Origin: Aureimonas mangrovi
Lineage (GTDB): Bacteria > Pseudomonadota > Alphaproteobacteria > Rhizobiales > Rhizobiaceae
Direction: 5' to 3'
Assembly: GCF_014058705.1 (NCBI RefSeq)
Contig: NZ_CP059692.1
Location: forward strand, 563,001-627,000
DNA length: 64,000 nt
The notes beneath the pieces were generated by a model that saw nothing but the letters and a program-made list of their open reading frames with translations, was not told the origin of the DNA and did not search any database. The position numbers and the translations under genes are program-made. This document shows positions 29,192-37,687 of this stretch, piece after piece; positions within the stretch are counted from its first letter, which is position 1, and each line of letters begins with the position of its first letter.

Positions 29192-29662
29192 ATGGAACCG
29201 ATCGTGCCGGAAATCGACATCTCGCAGCTGCGCCTTAAGGACGCGCGCGAACTGGCGCCGCTCATCGCTGCCTACAATCAGGCCCTCTTTCGCGGGGCTC
29301 CCGGCGCGCCGGACACCTTCTACGCCGAGCAACTCCTCCAGGACCGCACCGGCGAGATCCTCGGTGCGCGGCTCGACGGGCGCCTCGTCGGCTTCCTCGT
29401 CTTCTACGATCTGCCGGACCCGTTCACGGGAATGCGTTCGGGGCTGGCCGACCACATCTACGTGGACCATCCGCAGCGCCGGAAGGGCATCGCCAAGGCA
29501 ATGGTGGACGTCCTCGCCGATCAGGCCGACGCACGCGGCTGGTCGCGCCTCGTCCTGCAAGCTCCGCGATCGGCCGATTCGGGCCGCCATCTGTACGAGC
29601 GCGTGGCCGAGCCCGCCGAATGGCTGAGCTACGTGATCCCCTTCGTGGAGCGCCGGCGCTAA
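29192..29662 (+). CDS. GNAT family N-acetyltransferase
   Basis: A 156-residue acetyltransferase with the central strand DHIYVDHPQRRKGIAKAMV (around 88-106), which contains the acetyl-CoA-binding RRxGxA loop. The domain begins ISQLRLKDARELAPLIAAYN. The ATG at 29192 is chosen because the domain starts about 12 residues later; an upstream in-frame start at 29078 would add a non-homologous tail. The substrate is unknown. It stands alone, 140 bp before sdhC. Confidence 0.88.
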   Translation: MEPIVPEIDISQLRLKDARELAPLIAAYNQALFRGAPGAPDTFYAEQLLQDRTGEILGARLDGRLVGFLVFYDLPDPFTGMRSGLADHIYVDHPQRRKGIAKAMVDVLADQADARGWSRLVLQAPRSADSGRHLYERVAEPAEWLSYVIPFVERRR

Positions 29663-29802
29663 TCGATTTTTGCCGCGTGCGGGCGCCACAAACGATGCCA
29701 GCCTCGATTGCGTGGCCGCGAACGGTGTTTTAGAAGCGCTCCAGCCGTCCCGGCCGCTCGACCGACGCGCGGCCCGCCGTCTCGCGTGGACAGGAGACCG
29801 AA

Positions 29803-30192
29803 GTGTCCGACATCAAATCCGCCCGCCCGCTATCGCCGCACCTGTCGATCTATCGATGGGCTCCGACGATGATGATGTCGGTGGCTCATCGTCTGACCGG
29901 CATGGCGCTCTACGGCGGCACTGTGCTCTTCGTGTGGTGGCTGGTCGCGCTTGCGAGCGGACCGGAGGCCTTCTCCTGGGCCTCGGGCTTCTTCGGCTCG
30001 ATCTTCGGGCGGGTGATCCTGTTCGTTTATTCCTTCGTGCTGCTGCACCACATGACCGGTGGCGTGCGCCATCTCATCTGGGACACCGGTACCGGCCTGC
30101 AGAAGACGACGGCGACGCGGATCGCGACTGTCACGCCGTTGATTTCGCTGGGGCTGACCGCCCTTCTCTGGATCGCGGTCTGGATCGTTTGA
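29803..30192 (+). CDS. sdhC: Succinate dehydrogenase cytochrome b556 subunit
   Basis: Membrane anchor of complex II. The 129 residues contain three helices, the family motif RPLSPHLSIYRW, SVAHRLTGM, and the heme-ligand His in HHMTGGVRHLIWD. Translation starts at a GTG with AGGAGA eight bases upstream. It is the first gene of the sdh locus; sdhD follows after 10 bp. Confidence 0.97.
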   Translation: MSDIKSARPLSPHLSIYRWAPTMMMSVAHRLTGMALYGGTVLFVWWLVALASGPEAFSWASGFFGSIFGRVILFVYSFVLLHHMTGGVRHLIWDTGTGLQKTTATRIATVTPLISLGLTALLWIAVWIV

Positions 30193-30202
30193 GGAGTTTC
30201 AC

Positions 30203-30595
30203 ATGAGCACCAGTCGGTCCAAGATGATCACACCGCTCGCACGCGTGCGCGGCTACGGTTCGGCCAAGAGCGGCACCGAGCATTTCTGGGTGAAGCGCGT
30301 CACCGCGATCTCCAACCTGTTCCTCGTCCTGTTCTTCCTCGGCTTTGTCGTGTCGATGCACGCCGAGAGCTACGAGACGGTTCGTGAGGCGTTCCGCAAC
30401 CCTTTGATCGCGCTCGTGATCGGGCTGCTTCCGGTCTCCTTCTCGATCCACATGCGGCTGGGAATGCAGACGGCGATCGAGGACTATTTCCAGGGCGGAA
30501 CGCGCATCGTCCTGCTTCTTCTCAACACCTTTTTCGCGGTCTTGATCGCCGGCGCAAGCCTGTTCGCGGTCGTCCGCCTCACTCTCGGAGCCTGA
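30203..30595 (+). CDS. sdhD: Succinate dehydrogenase membrane anchor subunit
   Basis: Second membrane anchor, providing heme b and quinone contacts with SdhC. The 130 residues have three hydrophobic helices, the start [20 protein letters not shown], typical of alphaproteobacterial SdhD, and the conserved His in [23 protein letters not shown] ribosome site precedes the ATG. It is 4 bp upstream of sdhA. Confidence 0.97.
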   Translation: MSTSRSKMITPLARVRGYGSAKSGTEHFWVKRVTAISNLFLVLFFLGFVVSMHAESYETVREAFRNPLIALVIGLLPVSFSIHMRLGMQTAIEDYFQGGTRIVLLLLNTFFAVLIAGASLFAVVRLTLGA

Positions 30596-30599
30596 TCCC

Positions 30600-32456
30600 A
30601 TGGCCACCAACGGCGCCACCAACGGAACGGCCCAGCCGCATCGCACAGCCCCGGGCCAGAACGGCAAGGCCTACGAGTTCATCGACCACACCTTCGACGT
30701 GGTGGTCGTGGGGGCCGGCGGCGCGGGGCTTCGAGCGACCCTCGGTGCTGCGCAGGCCGGCCTTCGAACCGCCTGCATCACCAAGGTCTTCCCGACGCGC
30801 TCGCACACCGTCGCGGCGCAGGGCGGTGTCGCCGCTTCGCTCGGCAACATGGGCGAGGACAACTGGCGCTGGCACATGTACGACACCGTGAAGGGGTCGG
30901 ACTGGCTGGGCGATCAGGACGCCATCGAGTATCTGGTGCGCGAGGCCCCGGCCGCCGTCTACGAGCTCGAACATTTCGGTGTGCCCTTCTCGCGCACCAC
31001 CGAGGGCAAGATCTACCAGCGCCCCTTCGGCGGCATGACCACCGATTTCGGCAACGGACCGCCGGCCCAGCGCACCTGCGCGGCCGCCGACCGCACCGGC
31101 CATGCGATCCTGCACACTCTCTACGGCCAGTCGCTGCGCTATTCGTCGGAATTCTTCATCGAGTATTTCGCGATCGACCTCATCATGGATGAGGAGGGCG
31201 CATGCCGCGGCGTCGTCGCCCTGTGCATGGACGACGGCTCGATCCACCGCTTCCGCGCCAAGAAGACGATCCTGGCCACCGGCGGCTACGGCCGTGCCTA
31301 CTTCTCCGCTACCTCGGCGCACACCTGCACGGGCGATGGCAACGCCATGGTGCTGCGCGCCGGCCTGCCGTTGCAGGACATGGAGTTCGTGCAGTTCCAC
31401 CCGACCGGAATCTACGGCTCGGGCTGCCTGATCACCGAGGGCGCGCGCGGCGAGGGCGGCTATCTCACGAACTCGGAAGGCGAGCGCTTCATGGAGCGCT
31501 ACGCGCCTTCGGCCAAGGACCTCGCCTCGCGCGACGTCGTCTCTCGCTCGATGACGATGGAAATCCGCGACGGGCGCGGCGTCGGCAAGGACGGCGACCA
31601 CATCTTCCTGCATCTCGACCATCTCGACCCTAAGATTCTGCACGAGCGCCTGCCGGGCATCTCCGAGAGCGCGAAGATCTTCGCGGGCGTGGACGTGACC
31701 AAGGAGCCGATCCCGGTCATTCCGACCGTCCACTACAACATGGGCGGTATCCCGACGAACTATCACGGCGAGGTTCTGACCAAGAAGGCCGGCGACCCTG
31801 ACGCGATCGTGCCGGGCCTGATGGCTGTCGGCGAGGCGGCCTGCGTCTCGGTCCACGGTGCCAACCGCCTCGGCTCGAACTCGCTGATCGATCTTGTCGT
31901 CTTCGGCCGCGCCGCCGCTCTGCGCTGCGCCGAAACGGTCTCGGCCTCCGAGGACCAGGCACCGCTGCCGGCGGGCGCGGGCGACAATTCGCTGTCGCGT
32001 CTCGACCGCTTCCGCAACGCCAAGGGCGGCACGCCGACGGCGCAGCTTCGCGACCGGATGCAGCGCACGATGCAGTCGAACTGCGCCGTGTTCCGCACGG
32101 GCGAGGTGCTGGAAGAGGGCCACACCAAGATCCACGAAGTCTGGAACGCCTCGGACGACGTGTCGGTCACGGACCGCTCGCTGATCTGGAACACGGACCT
32201 CATCGAGACGATGGAGTACGACAACCTCATCAGCCAGGCGGTTGTCACGATGGACTCGGCGCTCGCCCGTCAGGAATCGCGCGGCGCGCATGCCCGCGAG
32301 GACTTCCCCGACCGCGACGACAAGACCTGGATGAAGCACACGCTTTCGTTCTGCGACACGCACGCCAAGACCGTGCGCCTCGACGACCGGCCGGTGCACA
32401 CCTACACGCTGTCGAACCAGATCGAGTATATCGAGCCGAAGAAACGGGTGTATTGA
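30600..32456 (+). CDS. sdhA: Succinate dehydrogenase flavoprotein subunit
   Basis: Catalytic subunit oxidising succinate to fumarate with covalent FAD. In 618 residues the Rossmann motif VVGAGGAGL (about 37-45) and the FAD-linking His 69 in [10 protein letters not shown] are present, and the substrate loop is [20 protein letters not shown]. The C-terminal [20 protein letters not shown] is typical. sdhB does not follow immediately: a vapD-like and an App1-like gene lie between. Confidence 0.98.
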   Translation: MATNGATNGTAQPHRTAPGQNGKAYEFIDHTFDVVVVGAGGAGLRATLGAAQAGLRTACITKVFPTRSHTVAAQGGVAASLGNMGEDNWRWHMYDTVKGSDWLGDQDAIEYLVREAPAAVYELEHFGVPFSRTTEGKIYQRPFGGMTTDFGNGPPAQRTCAAADRTGHAILHTLYGQSLRYSSEFFIEYFAIDLIMDEEGACRGVVALCMDDGSIHRFRAKKTILATGGYGRAYFSATSAHTCTGDGNAMVLRAGLPLQDMEFVQFHPTGIYGSGCLITEGARGEGGYLTNSEGERFMERYAPSAKDLASRDVVSRSMTMEIRDGRGVGKDGDHIFLHLDHLDPKILHERLPGISESAKIFAGVDVTKEPIPVIPTVHYNMGGIPTNYHGEVLTKKAGDPDAIVPGLMAVGEAACVSVHGANRLGSNSLIDLVVFGRAAALRCAETVSASEDQAPLPAGAGDNSLSRLDRFRNAKGGTPTAQLRDRMQRTMQSNCAVFRTGEVLEEGHTKIHEVWNASDDVSVTDRSLIWNTDLIETMEYDNLISQAVVTMDSALARQESRGAHAREDFPDRDDKTWMKHTLSFCDTHAKTVRLDDRPVHTYTLSNQIEYIEPKKRVY

Positions 32457-32544
32457 TCGGAGAGCCTTCCGGCCGCATGCTTGCCGGCAGACGCGGAGAG
32501 CCGGAATGGCAACCATTTGCCACAACAGCAGAACGAGGGGGTCG

Positions 32545-32847
32545 ATGTTCGCGATCGTCTTCGATTTGGGCACCAATAGCGAGGTGTATGGCGGGCCGAC
32601 GTGGAACAACGCCTGCACTCAGGATCGCGATTTCCTGCGCAAGCGCGGCTTCGACCGCCAGCAGGACGGCACCAGTGTCGGGGTCGAGACGGTCGACGCC
32701 GTCTCCCGCGTCCTGACGATTCAGGATCCGACGGCCGAGTTCGACCGGTTCGCGCCCTCCGCGCGCGACATCCGCATGCTCAGGATCGAGGACAACACCG
32801 ACCTCATGCCTGCGGTCGAGCGGATAGCCAAACGTCGTTCGAACTGA
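32545..32847 (+). CDS. VapD-family protein (Cas2-like fold)
   Basis: A 100-residue protein with the VapD pattern: a first strand MFAIVFDLGTN, a central helix DRDFLRKRGFDRQQDG, and the family-defining end SARDIRMLRIEDNTDLMPAV. VapD proteins have a Cas2-like ferredoxin fold, and the Helicobacter pylori member is a purine-specific endoribonuclease; whether this one cleaves RNA is unknown. The ATG at 32545 follows GAGGGGG and is preferred to a start at 32506. It lies 88 bp after sdhA and 34 bp before an App1-type gene. No antitoxin is apparent beside it. Confidence 0.85.
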   Translation: MFAIVFDLGTNSEVYGGPTWNNACTQDRDFLRKRGFDRQQDGTSVGVETVDAVSRVLTIQDPTAEFDRFAPSARDIRMLRIEDNTDLMPAVERIAKRRSN

Positions 32848-32881
32848 CTGGCGGTATGCGAAAACCTCGGGCGCTCAACCC

Positions 32882-34039
32882 TTGAGTGATACTGTGCCGA
32901 AGCGTCGTGGCCTCTTGCGTAGGCTGCGCGGTGCCCGCTTCGCGCTGAAGCGGCGGTTGCGCCTGACGGACCGGCCGACGCTCGTCGCCTATACAGGGTT
33001 CGTCGAGAACGGGCGCGTGCGCGTGAAGGGCCGTGTCCTCGAGGACGAGGGCGTGTTCGACGCACCGCACTCAAATTCGGCGCTGCGCAATCTCTGGCTG
33101 ACGTTCAAGCGCTACGAGACTGACGAAATCGCCGGCGCACGGGTCTCTTGGCGCGCGGCCGGGCGCGAGGGCGCCGTCACGAGCGGTGAGGACGGCTACT
33201 TCCAGATCGAGATCGACAATCTCGCGCTCGACCCGAACGAGGCGCCCTGGCTGCCCGTGGAACTGACGCTCGAAACGGCGCGCCACTACGACTTCAAGCC
33301 GAAGCGTGCGCGCAGCCGCGTGCGCATCCTGTCGCCGCAGGCACGGTTCGGCGTCATTTCCGACATCGACGACACGATCATCCATACCGGCGCCTTCAAG
33401 ATGCTGCGGCACTGGCGCATCGTCACCGCCAACTCGCCCGAGGCACGCGCCGCCTTTCCGGGCGTCTCGCATTTCTACCGCGCGCTCTGCGCCGGTGCGG
33501 CGGGGCCGGAGACGAACCCGGTCTTCTACGTCTCTTCCTCGCCCTGGAACCTCTTCGACATCTTCCAGCGCTTCATGGCGCAGAAGGAGATCCCAGACGG
33601 GCCGATGCTCCTGCGCAACCTGTCCGAGGATGCGATGGGATGGCTCATGCGGCGCCATCACGGGCACAAGGATCGGATGATCGACCGCCTGATGGCGGCC
33701 TATCCCGAGCTCTCCTTTGTGTTGATCGGCGATTCGGGGCAGAAGGACGCGAGCATCTATGCGGGCGCCGTGCGCCGGCATCCCGGCCGTATCCTCGCCG
33801 TCCATATCCACGACGTTCGCCCGAGCGAAGCGCGCGGCGAGGTCGAGGACGAGGTGGAGCGCATCCGTGCGCTCGGCGTGCCGGCGACGCTCTCGCGCAC
33901 GCTGGCGCGCGCCGCCGAGCTGGCCGAGACGCTGGACCTTGCCGCCGCCGGAACGCGCGAGGCGGTGGTCGCCGAAATCGCCGCCGAGCGCGACAAGGCC
34001 GAGCGCTTCGGCCGCTTCCCCGTGATCGTGCAGCCGTGA
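32882..34039 (+). CDS. App1-type phosphatase (DUF2183) domain protein
   Basis: A 385-residue protein. After a basic N-terminus and a beta-rich region, the HAD-like catalytic motif VISDIDDTIIHTG appears near residue 158-170, followed by FYVSSSPWNLFDIFQRFM and FVLIGDSGQKD, the three App1/DUF2183 landmarks. Yeast App1 is a phosphatidate phosphatase; the bacterial substrate is not established. The start is TTG (32882) or a GTG four codons later (32894); neither has a strong ribosome site. It lies between vapD and sdhB in the sdh locus. Confidence 0.9.
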   Translation: MSDTVPKRRGLLRRLRGARFALKRRLRLTDRPTLVAYTGFVENGRVRVKGRVLEDEGVFDAPHSNSALRNLWLTFKRYETDEIAGARVSWRAAGREGAVTSGEDGYFQIEIDNLALDPNEAPWLPVELTLETARHYDFKPKRARSRVRILSPQARFGVISDIDDTIIHTGAFKMLRHWRIVTANSPEARAAFPGVSHFYRALCAGAAGPETNPVFYVSSSPWNLFDIFQRFMAQKEIPDGPMLLRNLSEDAMGWLMRRHHGHKDRMIDRLMAAYPELSFVLIGDSGQKDASIYAGAVRRHPGRILAVHIHDVRPSEARGEVEDEVERIRALGVPATLSRTLARAAELAETLDLAAAGTREAVVAEIAAERDKAERFGRFPVIVQP

Positions 34040-34184
34040 GGCCCGGGCCGGCGTCAATACGAGCCAAATCGTTTGAAGCCGGCGTGTGGCGAAACGCGAT
34101 GTTGCACCGCCCGCTCTTTCGTTTTAGGCCCATTCCAAAGAAGTCCGTCGGCGTCTGGCCGATCCCTGTCCCGGAACGAGAACC

Positions 34185-34964
34185 ATGGTCGAACTTGCCC
34201 TGCCCAAGAACTCGCGTCTCACCGAGGGCAAGGTCTGGCCGAAGCCCGAGGGCGCCAAGAACGTCCGCGAGTTCGGCATCTACCGCTGGTCGCCGGACGA
34301 CGGGCAGAACCCCCGCGTCGACACCTATTACGTCGATCTCGACGATTGCGGGCCGATGGTTCTCGACGCGCTGCTGTGGATCAAGAACAAGGTCGATCCG
34401 ACGCTGACGCTGCGCCGTTCCTGCCGCGAAGGCATCTGCGGCTCCTGCGCGATGAACATCGACGGCGCCAACACGCTCGCCTGCACCAAGGGCATGGACG
34501 AGGTGTCGGGCGCGGTGAAGGTCTATCCGCTGCCGCACATGCCCGTCATCAAGGATCTCGTCCCCGATCTGACGGTGCCTTATGCGCAGCTGACCTCGAT
34601 CCAGCCCTGGCTTAAGACGGAGACCCCCACGCCCCAGAAGGAGTGGAAGCAGAGCCACGACGACCGCGAAAAGCTGGACGGCCTCTACGAGTGCATCCTG
34701 TGCTTCTGCTGCCAGACCTCGTGCCCTTCCTACTGGTGGAACGGCGACCGCTATCTCGGCCCGGCCGTGCTCCTGCAGGCCTATCGCTGGCTGATCGATT
34801 CGCGCGACGAGGCGACGGGCGAGCGCCTCGACAATCTCGAGGACCCGTTCCGGCTCTATCGCTGCCACACGATCATGAACTGCACGCAGGCCTGCCCGAA
34901 GGGACTGAACCCGGCGAAGGCGATCGCCGAGATCAAGAAGATGATGGTCGAACGCCGCGTCTGA
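34185..34964 (+). CDS. sdhB: Succinate dehydrogenase iron-sulfur subunit
   Basis: Electron-transfer subunit of complex II. The 259 residues carry the [2Fe-2S] ligands in CREGICGSC plus a later Cys (about 80-103), then the [4Fe-4S]/[3Fe-4S] ligands in [17 protein letters not shown] and [17 protein letters not shown]. The start ATG follows a 145-bp gap after the App1-like gene, so sdhB may have its own promoter as well as read-through from sdhCDA. Confidence 0.98.
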   Translation: MVELALPKNSRLTEGKVWPKPEGAKNVREFGIYRWSPDDGQNPRVDTYYVDLDDCGPMVLDALLWIKNKVDPTLTLRRSCREGICGSCAMNIDGANTLACTKGMDEVSGAVKVYPLPHMPVIKDLVPDLTVPYAQLTSIQPWLKTETPTPQKEWKQSHDDREKLDGLYECILCFCCQTSCPSYWWNGDRYLGPAVLLQAYRWLIDSRDEATGERLDNLEDPFRLYRCHTIMNCTQACPKGLNPAKAIAEIKKMMVERRV

Positions 34965-35089
34965 CACGCGACGCCGGCGCAAGCGTTCATTTTTCGGCGA
35001 GCGGAGCTTCGCCCCTCCTGCCTGCCTTGTTCCGGGCCCAAACCGGGACCATCCTCGCAGCCTTCCATCCTTCGTTCGGGAGAACGGAC

Positions 35090-35710
35090 ATGCGGCAGGC
35101 CATTCTCGCAGCACTAACCGTGGCAGCGCTCGGCGCGCTCGCGGTCAGCCCCTCGCAGGCCGCTCAGAAGATGGCGGTCTTCGCCGGCGGCTGCTTCTGG
35201 TCGATGGAAAAGGCGTTCGACGAGGTGCCCGGCGTCACGCAGACCATTTCCGGCTTCTCCGGAGGCTCCGTTCCCGACCCGACCTATCGCGACGTCGTGC
35301 GCGGCGGCACCGGCCATGTCGAGGCGGTGCAGGTGACCTACGACGACCAGCGCGTGAGCTACGACCAGCTCCTCTCGGCCTACTGGCATGCGATCGACCC
35401 GACAGACCCGTCCGGCCAGTTCTGCGACAAGGGCCCGCAATACGAGACGGTGATCTTCGCGGGCGATGCCGCCGAGCAGGCGAGCGCGCAGAGCTCGAGG
35501 CAGGCGGTGGCCGCGGAGCTCGGCAAGCCTGTCGCGACGCGGATCGAGGCGAGCGCGCCCTTCTATGCGGCCGAGGCCGAACACCAGAACTTCCATGTGA
35601 CGAATGCCGCCCATTACCAGCGCTACGTGACCGGCTGCGGGCGCGAAGGCGCGCTCGCCCGCGTCTGGGGCGCCCGCGCTGCGGCCAAGACGCCAGCGCT
35701 GGCCGGCTGA
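35090..35710 (+). CDS. msrA: Peptide-methionine (S)-S-oxide reductase MsrA, exported
   Basis: Repairs methionine-S-sulfoxide. The 206 residues begin with a signal peptide (about 1-24, ending SPSQAA), then the catalytic motif FAGGCFWSMEKAF with nucleophile Cys 35. Later come GHVEAVQVTYD and the EHQNFH region. The signal peptide points to the periplasm, unlike the common cytosolic MsrA. An ATG at 35090 after GGGAGAA is used. The DUF302 gene follows after 2 bp and is probably co-transcribed. Confidence 0.94.
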   Translation: MRQAILAALTVAALGALAVSPSQAAQKMAVFAGGCFWSMEKAFDEVPGVTQTISGFSGGSVPDPTYRDVVRGGTGHVEAVQVTYDDQRVSYDQLLSAYWHAIDPTDPSGQFCDKGPQYETVIFAGDAAEQASAQSSRQAVAAELGKPVATRIEASAPFYAAEAEHQNFHVTNAAHYQRYVTGCGREGALARVWGARAAAKTPALAG

Positions 35711-35712
35711 TC

Positions 35713-36207
35713 ATGCCAAGAAGCGGGCTGTTCTTCGTCGCGCTAATGGCGCTTGTCGCGGTGTTCGTGGCGTCTCCGCACTCTCATGCGGCCGACCAGT
35801 GGGTGGTGCGCCAGAGCGCGCAATCGGTCGAGGAGACCGTAGACCGGCTGGAAGACGCCATCCGGCGCTCGGGTTCTGAGGTCCTGGCCGTCTTCGACCA
35901 GCAGGCTGCCGCGCGCGACGTCGATTTCCCGATGGAGGCGACGACGGTCGTCCTCTTCGCCCAGCCCCGCACCGTTTCGCCGCTGATCGCGGCCGATCGC
36001 CGTGCCGCCATCGACATGCCGCAGCGCATCCTCGTGTGGGAGGAGGGCGGCGTGACCTATGCCGGCTATGTCGATCCGATGACGCTGACGACGCGATACG
36101 ACATCGAGCGCAATCGCCCTGAAATCGCCTCGCTGCGCTCCGCGCTCGATTCGCTGCTGGAGGCGGCCATCAACCGGCAGGAACAGCGCTCGGCCGTCTC
36201 GCACTGA
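35713..36207 (+). CDS. Exported DUF302 domain protein
   Basis: A 164-residue protein with a signal peptide (about 1-26, ending SPHSHA) and a DUF302 domain: SVEETVDRLEDAIRRSG, then VLAVFDQQAAAR and TTVVLFAQPRTVSPLI. Its biochemical role is unknown. The start lies 2 bp after the msrA stop, and both products are exported, which suggests a shared periplasmic oxidative-stress context by association only. Confidence 0.9.
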   Translation: MPRSGLFFVALMALVAVFVASPHSHAADQWVVRQSAQSVEETVDRLEDAIRRSGSEVLAVFDQQAAARDVDFPMEATTVVLFAQPRTVSPLIAADRRAAIDMPQRILVWEEGGVTYAGYVDPMTLTTRYDIERNRPEIASLRSALDSLLEAAINRQEQRSAVSH

Positions 36208-36318
36208 CGCCGCTTCGGTTTCTCACGGAACCGCGAGCGCATTCCTTTGTTTTCTCGGTGCGAGAGACGCCGGCAAGAACCGGCGACTGAGCCGACACCA
36301 GCCGAAGGACTTCGAGAC

Positions 36319-36825
36319 ATGGCCAAGAAGGGCGCCGCCCCCGCGATCCATCCGACCAAGAACGAAATGAACGAGAACCTGCGCCGCTCGATGATCGAGC
36401 TCCTGCAGAAGCATCTCGCCTCCGCGATCGACCTCAGCTACGCGGCCAAGCAGGCGCACTGGAACGTCAAGGGCGCGAACTTCTATCAGGTTCACCTGCT
36501 CTTCGACCAACTCCACGATGAAGCCGAGGAGTATGTGGACACCATCGCGGAGCGGCTGACGGCGCTGGGCGGGCAGGCGCGCGGCACCGTGCAGGCGGCA
36601 AGCGAGGGTTCGATCCTGGAGCCGTACCCACTCGATATGGTCGATTCGATGGATCACCTGAAGCGGCTCGCGGACAATTACGCGACCTGGAGCGCCGCCC
36701 TGCGCGAAGCGATCAAGGAAAGTGACGAGAGCGGCGACGACCTGACGGCCGACCTCTTCACCGCTCTCGGGCGCGGCGTCGAAAAGTCGCTCTACTTCCT
36801 GGAGAGCCATTTCCAGCGGGCTTGA
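36319..36825 (+). CDS. dps: Dps family DNA-binding ferritin-like protein
   Basis: Twelve-mer mini-ferritin that oxidises iron with peroxide and protects DNA. The 168 residues include the dinuclear-site region QAHWNVKGANFYQVHLLFDQ and HDEAEEYVDTIAER. The N-terminus MAKKGAAPAIHPTK is lysine-containing and could contact DNA. The ATG at 36319 fits the family start. It is probably monocistronic: a 111-bp upstream gap and a bidirectional terminator after it. Confidence 0.96.
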   Translation: MAKKGAAPAIHPTKNEMNENLRRSMIELLQKHLASAIDLSYAAKQAHWNVKGANFYQVHLLFDQLHDEAEEYVDTIAERLTALGGQARGTVQAASEGSILEPYPLDMVDSMDHLKRLADNYATWSAALREAIKESDESGDDLTADLFTALGRGVEKSLYFLESHFQRA

Positions 36826-36846
36826 GACAGGCGAGAGCGTATAAAG

Positions 36847-36874
36847 AAAAAAGGCGCCTTCCGGCGCCTTTTTT
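36847..36874. terminator. Bidirectional terminator dps/tal
   Basis: AAAAAAGGCGCC, a TTCC loop, and GGCGCCTTTTTT make a symmetric stem with an A run on one side and a T run on the other. It would end transcription of both convergent genes. Confidence 0.93.
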
Positions 36875-36892
36875 GCTGTCCTGCGAAACGGC

Positions 36893-37546
36893 TCAGTCGA
36901 TGGTCTGGCCGGTCTTCTTCCAGTCGGCCACGAAGCTTTCCAGACCCTTGTCCGTCAGCGGGTGCTTGATCAGCGTCTTCAGCGTGGCCGGCGGCACGGT
37001 CGAGACGTCGGCGCCGAGCAGGGCGGCCTCGCGCACGTGGTTGGCGGTGCGGATCGAGGCGGCGAGGATCTCGGTCTCGAAGTCGTAATTGTCGTAGATG
37101 CGCCGGATGTCGGCGATCAGCTCCATGCCGTTGATGTTGGTGTCATCCAGGCGGCCGATGAAGGGCGAGATGTAGGTGGCGCCGGCCTTGGCTGCGAGCA
37201 GTGCCTGGTTGGCCGAGAAGCAGAGCGTCACGTTGGTCTTGAAGCCTTCGCCCGTCAGATGCTTGCAGGCCTTCAGGCCGTCGAGCGTCAGCGGCAGCTT
37301 GATGACGACGTTCTGCGCGATAGCGGCGAGAATCTTGCCCTCGCGCAGCATGCCGTCGAAGTCGGTCGCGGCGACCTCGGCCGAGACCGGGCCTTCGGTG
37401 ACGTCGCAGATGTCCTTGATGATCTCCTTGATCGGCCGGTTGGCCTTCAGGACAAGCGAGGGATTGGTGGTGACGCCGTCGATCAGGCCCGCGTCCTGCA
37501 GTTCCTTGATCTCGGCGATGTCGGCGGTGTCGACGAAGAATTTCAT
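36893..37546 (-). CDS. tal: Transaldolase (TalC/FSA type)
   Basis: Class I aldolase of the short 217-residue family acting in the non-oxidative pentose phosphate pathway. The start [20 protein letters not shown] and the Schiff-base lysine in [13 protein letters not shown] are diagnostic, with SPFIGRLDD and [19 protein letters not shown] after it. It could be a fructose-6-phosphate aldolase, because the two activities cannot be separated by reading alone. An AGGAGAG ribosome site precedes the ATG. It is divergent from priA. Confidence 0.95.
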   Translation of the reverse strand: MKFFVDTADIAEIKELQDAGLIDGVTTNPSLVLKANRPIKEIIKDICDVTEGPVSAEVAATDFDGMLREGKILAAIAQNVVIKLPLTLDGLKACKHLTGEGFKTNVTLCFSANQALLAAKAGATYISPFIGRLDDTNINGMELIADIRRIYDNYDFETEILAASIRTANHVREAALLGADVSTVPPATLKTLIKHPLTDKGLESFVADWKKTGQTID

Positions 37547-37687
37547 GGCACTCTCCTGAAACTGGTGCGGTTGCCGGCTCCCGTCGGCTCCACGAAGGGT
37601 GAAGGCGGGTGGATTTGCCCGCTTCGCTCGGGCAGGGCATAGCACCGCTTGGTGCGAGGCTCCACATCAAGCTTGCACCCAAGCGAC

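Noticed and set aside
30579-32618. A 679-codon open frame opposite sdhA
   Set aside because: Antisense to a complete, motif-verified sdhA; composition is that of a shadow frame.
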